From: Urechis unicinctus
Taxonomy: Eukaryota; Annelida; Polychaeta; Xenopneusta; Urechidae
Direction of reading: 5' to 3'
Length of the DNA: 64,000 nt
Assembly (NCBI GenBank): GCA_034190875.2
Contig: CM067356.1
Span: forward strand, 60,100,208-60,164,207
The notes under the pieces were generated by a model. That model saw nothing but the letters and a program-made list of their open reading frames with translations. It did not search any database and was not told where the DNA came from. A program made the translations under genes and the position numbers. Numbering within the stretch: the first letter of the stretch is position 1; every line of letters starts with the position of its first letter. Of this stretch, positions 37,357-50,700 are shown in pieces.

Positions 37357-38488
37357 TCCAGAGGTCGGCTGGGCTGCGGTTTGTCAGAACAGGACCCACA
37401 GCTTTGAATTTGATTGGCTGACGACACGTGACGTTTGACCCGATTAACCTTATATGGCGACTGACATCACAGGAAGTTGTTGTTAGAGCGGAAGCTGCGC
37501 CAACCACATGCGCACAAAACTCAATGTTTCTAACCTATTACACTTTTGAAATGTTTTGCCGCTTGGTTGAATTTCACGTTTGAGATTTGTTCATCACCTA
37601 AAGCTGTGAGTATCATTACCAATGTTCCCCCAGAAGACGGTTTGAAGACTTTCGATAGCCACACTTGCTATACCGTCGAATAATTCGAGTACTTAATTCC
37701 TGCTGGATCGGAAACTTCGACCGGTTGCGCTTGCTTGCGCTTGCTCACGTAACTTCAGTTCTGTTGACTGAACCAGTGAATTGCGACTTGTTTTTATGTC
37801 CGGGCGGTTTCCCGAACTGTTCCTACGTCATATGGTTGTGATGTAAGCATAGGGTTTTTCCGAGAAAATGTGACAAGTCAGAACAGATAACGGAGTTGGC
37901 CTGTCTGGTGGCATTGGAACGGCTGTCGCCATGTCGGTCTTATGAATTTTATTGGGAATTCGGTGCAAGCGGTCACGCTTGTGCCTCCATGTCATTTCCA
38001 AGTTGTCTTAACTCGTTAAAACTTGCACTTATAAACTGATAACCAAGTAATATGGACGAAGGGTACATAGAACGAGAGCTAGCATGTTGAAGTTCAATAA
38101 TATTGTGATACCGTCTTTTTTCGATTTGAACCATGTAAACCATGTTTATTATTTTATAGAGTTCAAATTTCTATGTGTGAATGTTTGACTTTTATTGACA
38201 GTTTCATACTCTCTAAATTGCTTTGTACATATTCTGAGCTGTAGCCATTTTGTTATTTGATGGAAGGCTATATAATGAATGACAGATACCCAAATGCTTA
38301 CAAAATAGGTAGGGCCTTTTATTGCCACAGAACTTGTCCTAACTCCACATTGTCACATTGGTTTAGCATAAATTAGAATAATTGCCACATGCATTGAATC
38401 ATGAAAATTGATGACTTCTACATCCAAACTCGCCTGTTTGTGTGATCAGATAAGGGGATGCCGTCTCCCTATGCTTCTATAACACAGC
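37357..38488. promoter_or_regulatory. Shared head-to-head region, PPM1D / SPECC1L
   Basis: 1.1 kb between divergent start codons, free of tandem repeats, unlike most non-coding DNA here. It presumably holds both promoters and 5' UTRs. No TATA box or other motif can be assigned with confidence. Confidence 0.4.
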
Positions 38489-41400
38489 ATGATGAAGAAG
38501 TCTCGCCCTCAGGCTTCTGCAGCGGGCGCCGATCGCCCCCAGGCTGCTGCAGCGGGCATTGATCGCCCCTCCAGTGCGTCATCCACATCCTCTAGAGGCC
38601 ACAGCAGCAGCAACTGTAGCACTCCACGTAAGAACTCTGCTCCCGATAAATCTGGTACACCTGGCAAAGCTCTCACTAAAAGTCTGAGTAAAAGTCATGA
38701 TAACCTAGCGAGTACACTGAGGAAGCGTGCAGTGCAGGTGTCGATGGCAGGTAGCAAGGAGGCCATGAGAACAGCCTCACCTGGTCCCAAGTTCAAAACA
38801 CCCAAAACTCCAGCCACACCCATTCGCAAATCACAAAGTACTCCTCAGATAGACAAGTCTGACACGCCAATTCATCGTACCCAGAGCGCCCAAAACATCT
38901 CACGTGTGCCCAGCGGCAAGCCTGGCTCGAAACAGAGCAAAGTGAAGCGGGCATCCAGCACTCAGAACATCAGCAACAAGAGTTCCGGACGCCATGTTCG
39001 TATTTCCACCCCGGTTAACGCAATGGCCTATAATGCTGAACTGCTGGCAAGTTTTGAAAAAGAGAAAAAGTGTTTGGAGCGCAGGATATCTGAACTTATT
39101 CAGGTGGCTGAAAATCGCAAGACAGAGATTGAAAAATTCAAATTCCAAGTGAAAAATCTGAAGCAGAAGATTCCTAGTATATCTGTAAATGATACATTGA
39201 CAAGTGTGCTGAATGAGAACTGCCAGCTGAAAGAGAAGCTGAAGGAGCTGGGTGAGAAAGTGGACCACTTCATGGACAGCGAGCTGCTGCTACAGAGTGT
39301 TGGTGAAGAGGCTGGGGCTGTAGGCGGCGGTGACGCTGGCTCAATTACAGGCACGCGGACTAATGGTAGTGTGAGCGATGCTTTCGATCTGGCTAACACT
39401 CCAGACTCAGACGGAGGCTTCCCTCTGGGAGATATAGCCTACTTACACCCAGACCATCCAACCACAATGTCCTTTATTTCCATGGACAATAACTGGGATA
39501 AACAGAGCAATAAAAGCAGCGATGGAATGAGTGAGGTGTCCGTGGCGTGTCTGCAGGACCGCATCGTACAAATGGAAGAGAACCATTACAGCACCAACGA
39601 GGAGCTACAAGCCACTCTCCAGGAGCTCGGCGACCTACAAGACAACGTCAACCAACTCACTTACGAAAACGAACGCCTCACAGACGAGAAGTCTGTGCTT
39701 CTTGAATCCTTGTGCGCTCAGACTGAAAAACTAGAAAATGCTCGACGCCAAGTGGAGCATTTGAAAATCTTGCTGGTGTCTGACTCTGAGGGGGGTGAGC
39801 GGTCGGAGAATGAGAGGCAGCTGGTGGGGCTGGTGAAGAGTACCCAGGAGGAGAAAGATGAACTGCTCCTGAGGCAGGTGGAGTTCAGTCACGCACTACA
39901 CGGACTGGAGAATGAGAATCGCGAGATGCAGGATGTGATCACCGCAGTACGTGACAAAGCTCGCATCCTCGAGATGAAGCTCGAGAGTGTCACTGCCGAC
40001 AAGCGTACCATGGACATGCAGATCTCAGAGCTACGTGAAGCCACCGCCAAAGACGCGGTGGAGCTGCAGCGTTATCGTACTCTACTGGAGAATGAGAAGC
40101 AGAAGGTGGTGGAGTTGGCCCAGGAACGTAACGCGACAGACAAGTCTGATCTGGAGGCTCTGCTGGACGGGAGTCGGGGGGAGAAGGAGAGGCTGGAGGG
40201 ATGTGTGGCCAACCTGGAGGAGGAGGTGGCCATGAGGCAGAATGAGGTCCTCAGACTTAAAGAGCAGATGGCTAGCCTGGAAGAGGAGGTCAAAGTCTGC
40301 AAGAACAACGCCAAGACACAGGTCAGTATTGTCCTAATTTGGTGAAGGTATAATAGGGATGAGGGGTATAATGAAGATGAAGGGGTATCATGAGGATGAA
40401 GGGGTATAATGAGGATGAAGGGGTATCATGAGGATGAAGGGGTATAATGAAGATGAAGGGATATCATGAGGATGAAGGGGCATCATGAGGATAAAGGGGT
40501 ATAATGAGGATTAGGAGGAATTATGGGGATGAAGGGGTACGTGGTTACAATTACCAGTGAGTTTGATGGGTATCATGTCAATGGGATTTATGATAACAGT
40601 TGTGTGTGATGTATGATTACAGGTGTGTGTGATGTATAATTACAGGTGTGTATGATGTATGATTACAGGTGTGTGTGATGTATGATTACAAGTGTGTAAT
40701 GTATGGGATGTATAATTACAGGTATGTGTGATGTATGGGTTGTATGATTACAGGTGTGTGATGTTTGGGATGTATAATTACAGGTGTGTGTGATGTATGG
40801 TTACAGGTATGTGTGATGTATGTGATGTATGATTACAGGTGTGTGTGATGTATGGGATGTATGATTTCAGGTGTGTATGATGTATGGGATGTATGATTTC
40901 AGGTGTGTGATGTATGGGATTACAATTACAAGTGTGTGTGTTATGTATGATTACAGGTGTGTGTAATGTATGGGATGTATGATTACAGGTGTGCAATGTA
41001 TGATTACAGGTGAGTGCCATGGAATATGAGGTGTCTCGTGTGGAGGAGGGTCGAAATGAGTTACAACAGGAGCTGGCACGACTCCGCGACCACATCAACT
41101 CGCTCACCCTGGACCGTGATCGTTATGCGGAGGAGAAGAAGGCCCATATATCGACAGTGGCCAGCGTGGAACATGAACTTGCCTCAGCCCGACAGCGTGT
41201 TAATGAGCTCGAGTCTCTGCTGAAGGAAGCCAAACGGAGCTTTGAAGAGAAGCAAGGGGAATGGACTCAATTCCAGGCCGATCTTCAAACAGCTGTTGTC
41301 ATCGCCAACAACTTCAAGAGTGAAGCACAAGCAAACATGGAGAAAGTATTGCTTGACAAGTTCAATCTAAAGGAGGAGAATGATAACCTGCGGTCAGAGT

Positions 41401-44400
41401 TACATCGCCTCAAGGACGACTTAGAGCTGGCTCGACAGCAGGGGCCGGCAGACTCCATTCGGCGCAGTGATATCAGGGGCAAAGTGATGAGTACCTTGGA
41501 CCGCGAGTTGTCTTCCATAAGGCTAGGACGCAAGGCAAGTGATCCATGGGGAGGCAACTCCAGCTTGTCTGTTAAGCACCTCATCAAGTCGATTGAAGAG
41601 CAAGTGAAGTGTGACCGATGTACACCCCCACTCAGTCTCTCACCCACGCCAAGTTCGCCAGAAACCTCTCGTCGCAATTCCCTTGACTCTTGCATGTTGT
41701 CAATTAAAGCAGAAAGCCTAACTCAAGGTACAGGGGTTGATAGGCGATCGGGGTCAGCATTGGACTACCCTAAATCGGTGCTCAGAAGGTCTGACGGGAT
41801 GGAGAAACGGCCTTCATCCGGCTATCGGCATACCATATCCGGCATGATACTGGAGACGCCAGCTACAGCCGAGGATGTGGTGCTGGTAGCTAGTCCTGGG
41901 GATACCGACATGTCCGGCCTCGGTAAGAAGTCGCTGACCGGCATCTTAGCCCACAAGAAACACAAGAGGTGAGGATGTTTCCATGCAGGGCCCATATGCC
42001 TCATGCTACCTGCTGTGTTTGGCGCTTTCTCAGCTCCTCTTCTCAACATTACTTTTTCCACTAGCAGAAATAGTAACTGGGTTTTAGAGTTGACTTTATC
42101 CTAACTATTTCATTGCAGCTTTCTCCCTGTAGGGAATTTCTCCCTCAGACATGGTCAGATAAGCAATAACAGCCTCACTCTTAGTAGAAATTTCTGTTCA
42201 CACCATTTTTATCATTTTTGAAGAGAACACATTTTCTGAATTGACTTGGGAGTCTGGTGATCTCTACAGCATAATAATCCTAATCACTGTAACATGCGTT
42301 TCCAAGTTGCCCCTCTTTGATCATATGCCAGTGTATTGTTGAATTAAACTTTCTGTCGGCGTTTGGCAGTGAAAGCAGCCCTCCGTTGGAACCCTGTGTA
42401 CCCAAGTGGGTATTTGTCTTCACTATTTTCTATCACCCAATATTTCTACTTAGAATACTGCCCCTTTAATTAAAGCTAACTGTGGTGTTCTCAGACTCCT
42501 TTCTTTCTCACTGTCTATCTGGCTCTATCTCTCTCTCTCTCACTCTATATCTCTCTCACTGTCTAACTATCGCCATCTCCATCTCTCTCACTCTATCTCT
42601 CACTGTCTCCATCTTTCCCACTGTCTCTATATATCAGTCTCCTGTCTCCATCTCTCCCACTCTTTATCTCTCACTGTCTCCTGTATCTATCTCACTGTCT
42701 AACTCTTGCCGTCTCCATCTCTCTCACTGTCTCTATCTCTCACTGTCTCCATCTCTCCCACTGTCTCTATATCTCAGTCTCCTGTCTCCATATCTCTCAC
42801 TGTCTCCTGCCTTCCATTTCTCATGCCATCACTATCGCTCCTGCTCTCTATCTCTCTTGACTATATCTCTATCTCTGATGCTGTCTCCATCTCTCCTGTT
42901 GCCTCTATCCCTCATCCTGTCTCTCTGTATCTGACACAGGCATTATTAATGGACTTTACGCCCCGGCTTCTTCCTGCTTTTCACCTTGCCGCTGTTGTTG
43001 CCTCCTCGTGAAGCATGATGTGTCCATATAGTGCTGCATCTATGTTTGTATATTGCGTTGTATGTATCATATTATTTCACTGGTGGCTTCTGCTCTTGGA
43101 TCTTTGGTAATGGGGTCGGGTAAGGTTGGTCACGTGACTGGTTCTTTACATTGAGCAGGAATGGCATGAAGTGATATTGTGTTGTCTGCTACACGTAACA
43201 ACACTTGTACATGGCAGTCGCCCCAGGCAGTAGGTAGCATGTCGACTGCTAGGTGGCAGTGCCCACTAGGTCATGTCTCTCCTGTGAACTCTGCACCTAA
43301 ACTCTGTGGTGTAACACGTGTACATTTCAATGTTGTTCTCACTTTGCTAGCTTGGGGCATGTGCACATGTCATTAGCCCTCTCATATCTCTTCTTCTCCA
43401 TCGGTTATATTGTCATTAACATGCCACAGTCACGCTGCTTTGTGTGCCACAGTCACGCTGCTTTATGTGCCACCTTTACACTGCTTAATGCGCCACCATT
43501 ACACTGCTTCATGTGCCACCATTATACCACTGCTGTTACACAGCTAGCACTCCACAAAAGCACGGACTTGCTAGCTAATAATCTTCTTGTCAAATGCCTT
43601 CCATATTCTGATTTTGTACAGTTTTAAATTCATGAACTTTCTCATGTAAATATCCCCAAAATATGACGTTTTAACCGGTTGAATTGGAGCATTTCACTGA
43701 ATATGATATGGACGTGTTGCATGTTGGTATATCTGATGTCGTGTAGCAATAGATCATGTGACCCCTGGGTGTATCATGTGACCCCTGGGTGTATCATGTG
43801 ACCCCTGGGTGTATCATGTGACCCCGGGTGTATCATGTGATGCAAGAGTATGATAAAGAGGTGTGTGTGTGTTGTGGGTTCAGTGAGTCAGAAGGCAAGC
43901 AGGAAGCAGGCTACACTTCCTCTCCTCCATGGGACAAAGGGTGATCCTTTGGCCAACCTTGCCAAGCAGATGGGTGGCTCGAAGCGCAATGCTCTGCTCA
44001 AATGGTGTCAGATGAAGACAACCAACTATACGGTAGGTGCAGCAAGAAACCCGGTCATATTGGGAGCAACTAGTGACCGGATTGATTTCCTAAGATGTAT
44101 TCATTGTTCTAATGTACTGATAAAGTTCCCCATCTAATCAAACCAACTTCTCTGAATTGAGCTTGGCTGTTGTTCTGCTTTGTACAGAATATTGACATCA
44201 CCAACTTCAGTAGCAGCTGGAATGATGGCCTGGCCCTCTGTGCTATCATTCACACCTATCTCCCAGACCAGATTCCTTATAAAGAACTCAGTGAACATGA
44301 CAAGGTAAGTGATGCCATTGTTAGCCATGCTATGTGCCCAATTGTTGTTCTGTGAAGGCAGACATCGCTTTCCTCATGAATATTCACGAGCTTTCCCCAC

Positions 44401-44764
44401 CCACATAGGAACTCTCATTGCCGTTGCTACCCTCGCTGTTATCACACGCTTCTGACACGTGGTATGAATTTATTCCAACTAGATTTGTTTTGCAGTTGCG
44501 GAACTTCACAGTTGCTTTCAAAGCTGCCGAGAGTATCAACATTCCCTCCATATTGGTGACTATGACTTCATTTTCTACCTCTAACCTACTGTGTGGAGAA
44601 ATGAGTGTTCTCTCATTTTTAGTATTGAATTGTCAGTTGAATGATATGTGTGACCGCTGCAGAATGTCCATGACATGGTGTCCATGGAGCGCCCTGACTG
44701 GCAAGCGGTCATGGCCTATATCACCAGCATATACAAACATTTTGAAGTGGACAAGCCATTGTGA
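38489..44764 (+). CDS. SPECC1L: Cytospin (SPECC1/SPECC1L): coiled coil plus CH domain
   Basis: Cytoskeletal cross-linker associated with actin and microtubules; vertebrate relatives act in adhesion and cytokinesis. Exons: 38489-40321 (611 codons), 41010-41968, about 43884-44032, 44188-44304, 44496-44555 and 44663-44764. The N-terminal ~190 residues are Ser/Pro/Lys-rich and basic. Long coiled-coil heptads follow through the first two exons ([36 protein letters not shown]). The C-terminal calponin-homology domain spans the last four exons: [53 protein letters not shown] and [20 protein letters not shown]. The start is the first of two adjacent ATGs. Exon 2 ends in phase 2, while the exon starting at 43884 needs phase 1. 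So either a small exon between them was missed, or a downstream AG (before 43900) is used. An invertebrate gene would be co-orthologous to both vertebrate paralogues. Confidence 0.93.
40350..41009. repeat. Minisatellite ending at the SPECC1L exon 2 acceptor
   Basis: Two parts. 40350-40530 repeats gaggatgaaggggtataatg (about 20 bp). 40600-41009 repeats gtgtgtgatgtatgattaca plus g in 20-30 bp variants, about 14 copies. The last copy is the real acceptor, atgattacag|GTGAGTG, so each unit carries an acceptor-like attacag|gtgtg. Confidence 0.9.
42480..42945 (+). repeat. CT-rich imperfect repeat with a strong cryptic acceptor
   Basis: Repeats of ctctcactgtctccatctct and ccactgtctctatatctcag. It ends in ctgtatctgacacag at 42939. 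If that acceptor is used from SPECC1L exon 2 (phase 2), translation stops three codons later, giving a possible isoform without the CH domain. Confidence 0.7.
43755..43835. repeat. Short 20-bp tandem repeat
   Basis: Four to five copies of gacccctgggtgtatcatgt, in the SPECC1L intron before the CH-domain exons. A weaker repeat (cacgctgctttgtgtgccac) lies at 43425-43520. Confidence 0.85.
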
Positions 44765-45439
44765 AGATGCCCACTCACATAGGAGGCACCCTGAAAAGAC
44801 TGGGAGGCATTGATTCCTGATATTCTGTTGGGAGAGGCCTCTTGGTAGACTACCAATCAGTATTTCTACTGGCTGCCCAGTGGATTCACTTTATTTTCTT
44901 GTTTATTTACTAGTGACTTGTGTGGCTACTATTCCCCCAAATCAGTGATATTCATGTGATTTCTTGTCATGCTTTCAGTCTGCATTTTGCCATAAGATAC
45001 TTTGTTTCTCATTTAAGATGCCCTCAACACGTGTAACACTGACTATGGTGATGCATTTCTACCTCTCTGAGTGTCTGTATGTAGTGTATCACACTAAGGC
45101 TTTGGATGAATGTTGTTGTGGTGATGTGGTCGAGCAAGTGAGAGTTATTGGTGTGTTGACAGAGATGCAACTGATGATAAAGTTTTGATTCTCTGTTTAG
45201 TCATAGCCATGTGCAGTTTGTTACATGATTCCATTTTATCTTCTTCTCGTGGTTGCATAGCTGATTAAACCATGTAGTTTCCCAATAGAACACAGGTATG
45301 CTGAACACAGGTATGCTCATGGAAACCATAGCTTTAAAAATGGTAGAGGCTTTTATGATGATTAGTCACAATACTTTCATTTGTCTAAAATATTGTTTGT
45401 AATCTAGTCATTTTTTATTGTCAGTAGACCTATAATCAG

Positions 45440-45600
45440 AGCTGTTAGTGTGTCACTAGGCTTGTTATTACAGCTATTAGTGTGTCACTAGATCTGTTAT
45501 CAGAGCTGTTAGTGTCACTAGGCTGTTATCAAAGCTGTTGGTGTGTCACTAGGCCTGTTATCAAAGGTGTTAGTGTCACTAGGCCTGTAAACCATGCTGT
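45440..45600. repeat. Degenerate repeat in the SPECC1L 3' UTR
   Basis: Five to six copies of ctgttagtgtgtcactaggc with connecting 'ctgttatcaaag'. The surrounding 44765-45866 appears to be 3' UTR, with no further coding signal. Confidence 0.7.
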
Positions 45601-45866
45601 ATACATGCATGTCTTTTATAGAACATTAAGGTATATGATTGTTTATATGATTGTGTATACGAACAATAAGGTATATGATTGTGTGCTGCTGCTTCCTGCT
45701 TTTTATCATCACCATTGTCCAAAATCACGAGAGTTGAACATCATTTCTATTGTCAGGTTCTCAGCTTTCTAGTGTGCCAGAACCCCCACCACAGGTGTAC
45801 AGATCAGTATTTTTGCTACAGATATTTATATGCATATTATGTGTTTGGATTCCTGCAAATGCTTGA

Positions 45867-45872
45867 AATAAA
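45867..45872 (+). terminator. Poly(A) signal candidate, SPECC1L
   Basis: AATAAA in cttgaaataaacatctctga, about 1.1 kb past the SPECC1L stop. Further aataaa copies occur near 46027-46050. 45873-46352 shows no other gene and should contain the POLD4 3' UTR. Confidence 0.45.
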
Positions 45873-46352
45873 CATCTCTGATTGATGAATGCGGTAGCTT
45901 ATACTTCATATTGGATACTTAACACTGGTGGCCTCAGCAACACAAGTCAGGCTTACCCTGCTGCCATGGTAACCAAAGTCAGGTTCACCCTGATGTCATA
46001 AAAAACAAGATGCATGTTCATAAAATGGTTAATAAAAGATAATCCTGAATAAAATACAGCAGCTGCTTGTCCAAGCGAAGGACCCACATATAGACATATC
46101 AAAAGCTACTTGTAGACAAAACATCAGGCATACCACAGCTGATTAAAATGTGTGTGCTAACAGGTATAATAGAATTCTGTTTTTTGCATGTTCACGTTAA
46201 AATAACAGTTAAAGTTACTCAGACATTACACACATATGTTGGTTTCATGTTAACTTTTGTCATCGTAGAATTGAGGTAGTATTGTTAGGGTTAGCCATTG
46301 TGACATCAGCTGACTCGGCATCTCTGATGTGGATACGTTTCCCAGGAGCCAT

Positions 46353-47352
46353 TCAACTTAGTATCTTATGTTCATTCCAAACACTGAAACAAACATGACT
46401 TGAATAAAGCACTTGTATATGCCCAGTAAGGCAAATCAATGGGATATAACACGTGATCTGTTTGATGCTTTACCTGCGAGTGTAAGCCATGTCCTCTTTG
46501 TGACCCATCAAGAGTTCTTTTACCTCCTGAGGGGGATCCAAGCTATGCTTCAATGCTCTTTCCCACCTTTCTAATCGTGTCAACCCTGGTTTCACGATGG
46601 TAACACAATGGCATTCAAACAGATTTGATCAAATATATTAATAACACAAGTGAACCAAATGATTATTAGCAGTCTATTTACTGTTCTTGTGGTAAGACGA
46701 GGTTCAGCTTACCGGTAGCCGGGCCGTATTTCCAGTCCAGGTCAAACTCGCGCAGTAAGTCCTGCTCATTTTGGTGGCTGTTGACACTGGTCTCTCTGCC
46801 ATCATCTAAAGCAATGGAAATAGAAGGAAATCACATGATGGTAGTTCTTGCGAACCAAGTACGGGAGTTGCTGCTGCACTTCCTCTACAAGGTAATAAAA
46901 CCCGACATTGGTCTTTTGGGCTACATGGCGGGCCTAGCCCTACAGGACATGTAAGTTACCCTTCAAAGCACATTACCCATTCACGCAGGAATTGTAGATT
47001 CAGGACGGTATATAAAAATATCACCGTCCCATCGGGGCTAGGTTAATCGTATCTGCACTTAGAGCCTGAGTTATAAACTGCTTACACTGACAATCTCTAC
47101 TACTACAACTGTAAGCTCAAGCGACTCCCCGAAGCGAGATCGATGGCAATGTTGAAGTACATATGCGATTATAGTTTCATATCATTCACCACAAGTAGCA
47201 AGAATATATTATCCTTGGCTCTACTCTAGGGCTCATCAGAGTTCAAAAGAAGTATAAATACCGTTCACAGCAGTCTCTTCTCTTTTATTTTTGACGTTAG
47301 ACCTAGTTTTGTTTTTCTTTGTAACATCGAAATGCTCGCTGATAAGTGCCAT
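46353..47352 (-). CDS. POLD4: POLD4, DNA polymerase delta subunit 4 (complete)
   Basis: Smallest (p12) subunit of DNA polymerase delta. In vertebrates it stabilises the holoenzyme, contacts PCNA and is degraded after DNA damage. Four exons: 47262-47352, 46713-46805, 46474-46585 and 46353-46383. All phases agree, giving 108 residues (human 107). Exon 1 encodes MALISEHFDVTKKNK; LISEHFDVTKK occupies the place of the N-terminal PIP-like box (human RLITDSYPVVKRR). Exon 2 contains QDLLREFDLDWKYGPATG, the family signature. Exon 3 contains LTRLERWERALKHSLDPP and EVKELLMGHKED. Exon 4 is VWNEHKILS and a stop. The exons are too short to be obvious individually; identification rests on ordered similarity to human POLD4. 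It is head to head with TBL2. Confidence 0.93.
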
Positions 47353-47753
47353 ATTTGTATATATTCAGAAAGTCAACTAATCCGTTCAAGATAGCTGCGT
47401 TGTCGAAACTTACAGGCAAACGGTTAGCTACACTGTGTTTTGTTTACATCTGCAGTCGACACTCTAATCAGCTGACAATGCGGAACAACTTAAGGCTATA
47501 CGTGACACCCATTTGATTGGTTTTTAAAAAAAATCACAAAAATATTTACTTGGTCCATGTACTCTATATGCTTATACAAATATTTTCAGTTTAATTGTAT
47601 TTGTATACGGATTTCACACACACACATTAAATATGCTTGTATTATTTCCCCATTTGCTCATTGATAACACAAATTTTTAGCCTTAAATATCAGCATCCAC
47701 TGTTTCCACTTCTCGCAAGTTGTCGAGACGTGACACGTAACGGAGGCGCTGTC
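47353..47753. promoter_or_regulatory. Compact bidirectional promoter region, POLD4 / TBL2
   Basis: 401 bp separates the divergent start codons, with no tandem repeats. It must contain both 5' UTRs and core promoters. No specific factor site is claimed. Confidence 0.5.
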
Positions 47754-50700
47754 ATGGCTGAGGGAGACGTCAGTTCTGTGTCGGTGGCGGCTGTTACAGC
47801 CGCTGTCGGAGCTGTAGTTCTACTTTTTGTTTTGTTATGTGGCATGTTTAGAAAGCTTGACAACAAAGAAGACGCCCCGGGTAATTCCTGTCTTTATGTG
47901 CTTCATAGTTCCCAAATATTTGAATATAAAATAATCGGTTGGGCGATATTCGGGCACGATTCGCCGATAAACTGGTGATAATTTCCTACTCGGGCTAATG
48001 CTTGGAAAAATTCTCCCGTTAGAGATAAATTCTGATCTGGTTCTAACAACTGACGTCCATATTCTTGTTAACTTAACGAGGAGCTGCAGGACCTAATTAT
48101 AAAAAATTATATTGCCACCACTTGTTGGCCTTGCCCCGGTTGGACGGTGATATAGATTGATACCTTCCTGCTAAGATCGTGACCACGCCATTGAAAGCCA
48201 TATATTTCGAGTGGTCGAGCCTTCTAATCGGTGTTGTGTACTAACGCATCAAATGAATGTAGTAAACAGGTAAAGCCATATTCAGGCAATAGGACTCACT
48301 GTGTCTGGTTGGGGAAAATAGAAAAATTGACCGTATATTCCATCTAGATAAGATATTTCCTACGGATGCCCATTGAAATCAATGACCTCATGATTTGATG
48401 CTTATGTCTGGTGTTGTTCATGTCTGGCGTCACCCGTGTCTGGTGTCACCCATGTCTAGTGTCACCCATGTCTGGTGCTGTTCATGTCTGGTGTCACCCA
48501 TGTCTGGTGTCACCCATGTCTAGTGTCACCCATGTCTGGTGCTGTTCATGTTTGGTGTCACCCATGTCTGGTGTCACCCATGTCTGGTGTTGTTCATGCA
48601 GAGATCAATGCAACAGCCTCTTCACTTTATTTTTTCTTGTCACCAGAGAAAGAAGAAAACACAACTGAAACCAAAAAGCCGATGAAGCAACAGCAACAAG
48701 CGGGCCACAAGAAGAAGGAGACGGCGCGGAGAAAAGAGACGCGGGCAGCTTTCTCTCATCCCTGGCTCAGCTGCTCCCTCAAGAATCACAGCTCACCTGT
48801 ACTAGACTTTGATTTCAGTGCTAATGGAAAATATCTTGCATCATGTGCTGAAGGTAGGATTCATGTTAGTACAGAGCCAAAGCTCAGACACAAATGGCTG
48901 TTAAATTCTGGTTGGTTTATGGTTATAATGAATTGATGCAACTTCTTGTGAAGACAGGACCTTGGTCATCTGGAACGTGAAGGAGTTGGAGAAGAAGGAA
49001 CATAAGCTAGTCCGAGGCAATGTGGAGTTGGATCATGCTACACAAGTCAAGTTTAGTCCTGATACCAAGTGAGCTTCTTAATCAGCATCCTGTTTTAGTT
49101 CAACATTAAGAGCATAGTTCATATTGCATTGTACACCTGTAATTGAGGCTCGTTAACTGTGTTGACATAATGGTTCAATGCGTATCATGTTGATGTTTCT
49201 GAAATCAGGGCTGTACTTGTCAACCTGTGCAATGAGAACACGCTTCGGGTGATGAAACTGGGAAAGAAGTCAGACGGAGCTCTGACTGTTGTGTCAGGTG
49301 GCTTTGACTTCCCCAAGGTGAGCCACAAGATGGAGCCACTAAATTCATAAAGGAATGTATTAGAAATTGTGAACAGTGTTGGCATGAATAGAAACGGTTT
49401 TATTGCAGAAACATGACGCCGAGATAAAGTTCATAGGGATGGCTAGCTCTGGACGCTTTGTTATGACATGTGACAAGAGTACATTTATCCGCATTTGGGA
49501 TCTCAAAGGTACCGCTGAACATGACCACATCAATGCGTCAGTTACAAATTGTCACTGTTAAACATTTTGGTGAAATTGACTTTGCTAACTGTGCTTTGTT
49601 AGGATAAGGGTGGTGTTGTGTTGTGTTTCTGGGTATGTGTTGTGTTTCAGGGCATGTTGTTTTGTGTTTAAGGGGATGTGTTAGCTGTGATCGACACGCA
49701 TCAGATGAATAACTCCTATGCGGCCGTCTCTCCCTGTGGAAAGTTCTTTGGATCTGCTGGTCAGTGTCATCTGGCCCCACAATGTTCCACATGCATCATC
49801 CAGCCTGTCATCTTATCATCCAGCCTGTCCAGCCTGTCATCTTATCATCCAGTCTGTCATCTCGTCATCCAGCCTGTCATCTTATCATCCATTCTGTCAT
49901 CTCATCATCCAGCCTGTCCAGCCTGTCATCTTATCATCCAGTCTGTCATCTTATCATCCAGTCTGTCATCTCATCATCCAGTCTGTCATCTCATCATCCA
50001 GTCTGTCCAGCCTGTCATCTTATCATCCAGTCTGTCATCTTATCATCCAGTCTGTCATCTCATCATCCAGCCTGTCATCTTATCACCCAGTCTGTCATCT
50101 CATCATCTAGTCTGTCATCTTATCATCCAGCCTGTCATCTCATCATCCAGTCTGTCATCTCATCATCCAGCCTTTCATCTTATCATCCAGTCTGTCATCT
50201 TATCATCCAGTCTGTCATCTTATCATCCAGCCTGTCATCTAATCATCCAGCCTGTCATCTTATGCAGCAGGCATTGGCTGTAAGTGAATGTGATATCTCT
50301 GAATCAGCTTATCTTGCTGACCAATAATGTTAGCTGCGGCATATTCACAATAGATGGCGCAAATGCAGTCACATCTTCTAGCTCCTGAGTCTAGTTTTCT
50401 TGCATGAAATCTACTGATATGCTATTTTCTTCTCCGAGTTACCTGTATGCTGCAATGTGTATGAAATGTGGCAGGTTTCACACCAGATGTCAAAGTATGG
50501 GAGGTATGCTTTGACAAGGTGGGCACTTTTAAGGAAGTGACACGAGCCTTTGAGTTGAAGGGTCAGACGGCTGGCATCCATTCCTTTGCCTTTTCCACAG
50601 ATTCACACAGGTAGGCAAGCCCATATAAGTGTGCAGGTAGTCAGGCCATGAGGTGAAAGGCAGTGGGTTGGAAATGGACAGAAGGCTTGTTTTGTTGTGT

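Noticed and set aside
39100-39399. Minus-strand Ser/Leu-rich frame over SPECC1L
   Set aside because: Antisense shadow of the coiled-coil exon, whose coding frame is well supported.
49678-50327. Three overlapping long frames rich in Ser/His/Leu
   Set aside because: 20-bp tandem array in TBL2 intron 6 without stops; conserved TBL2 exons on both sides show it is intronic.
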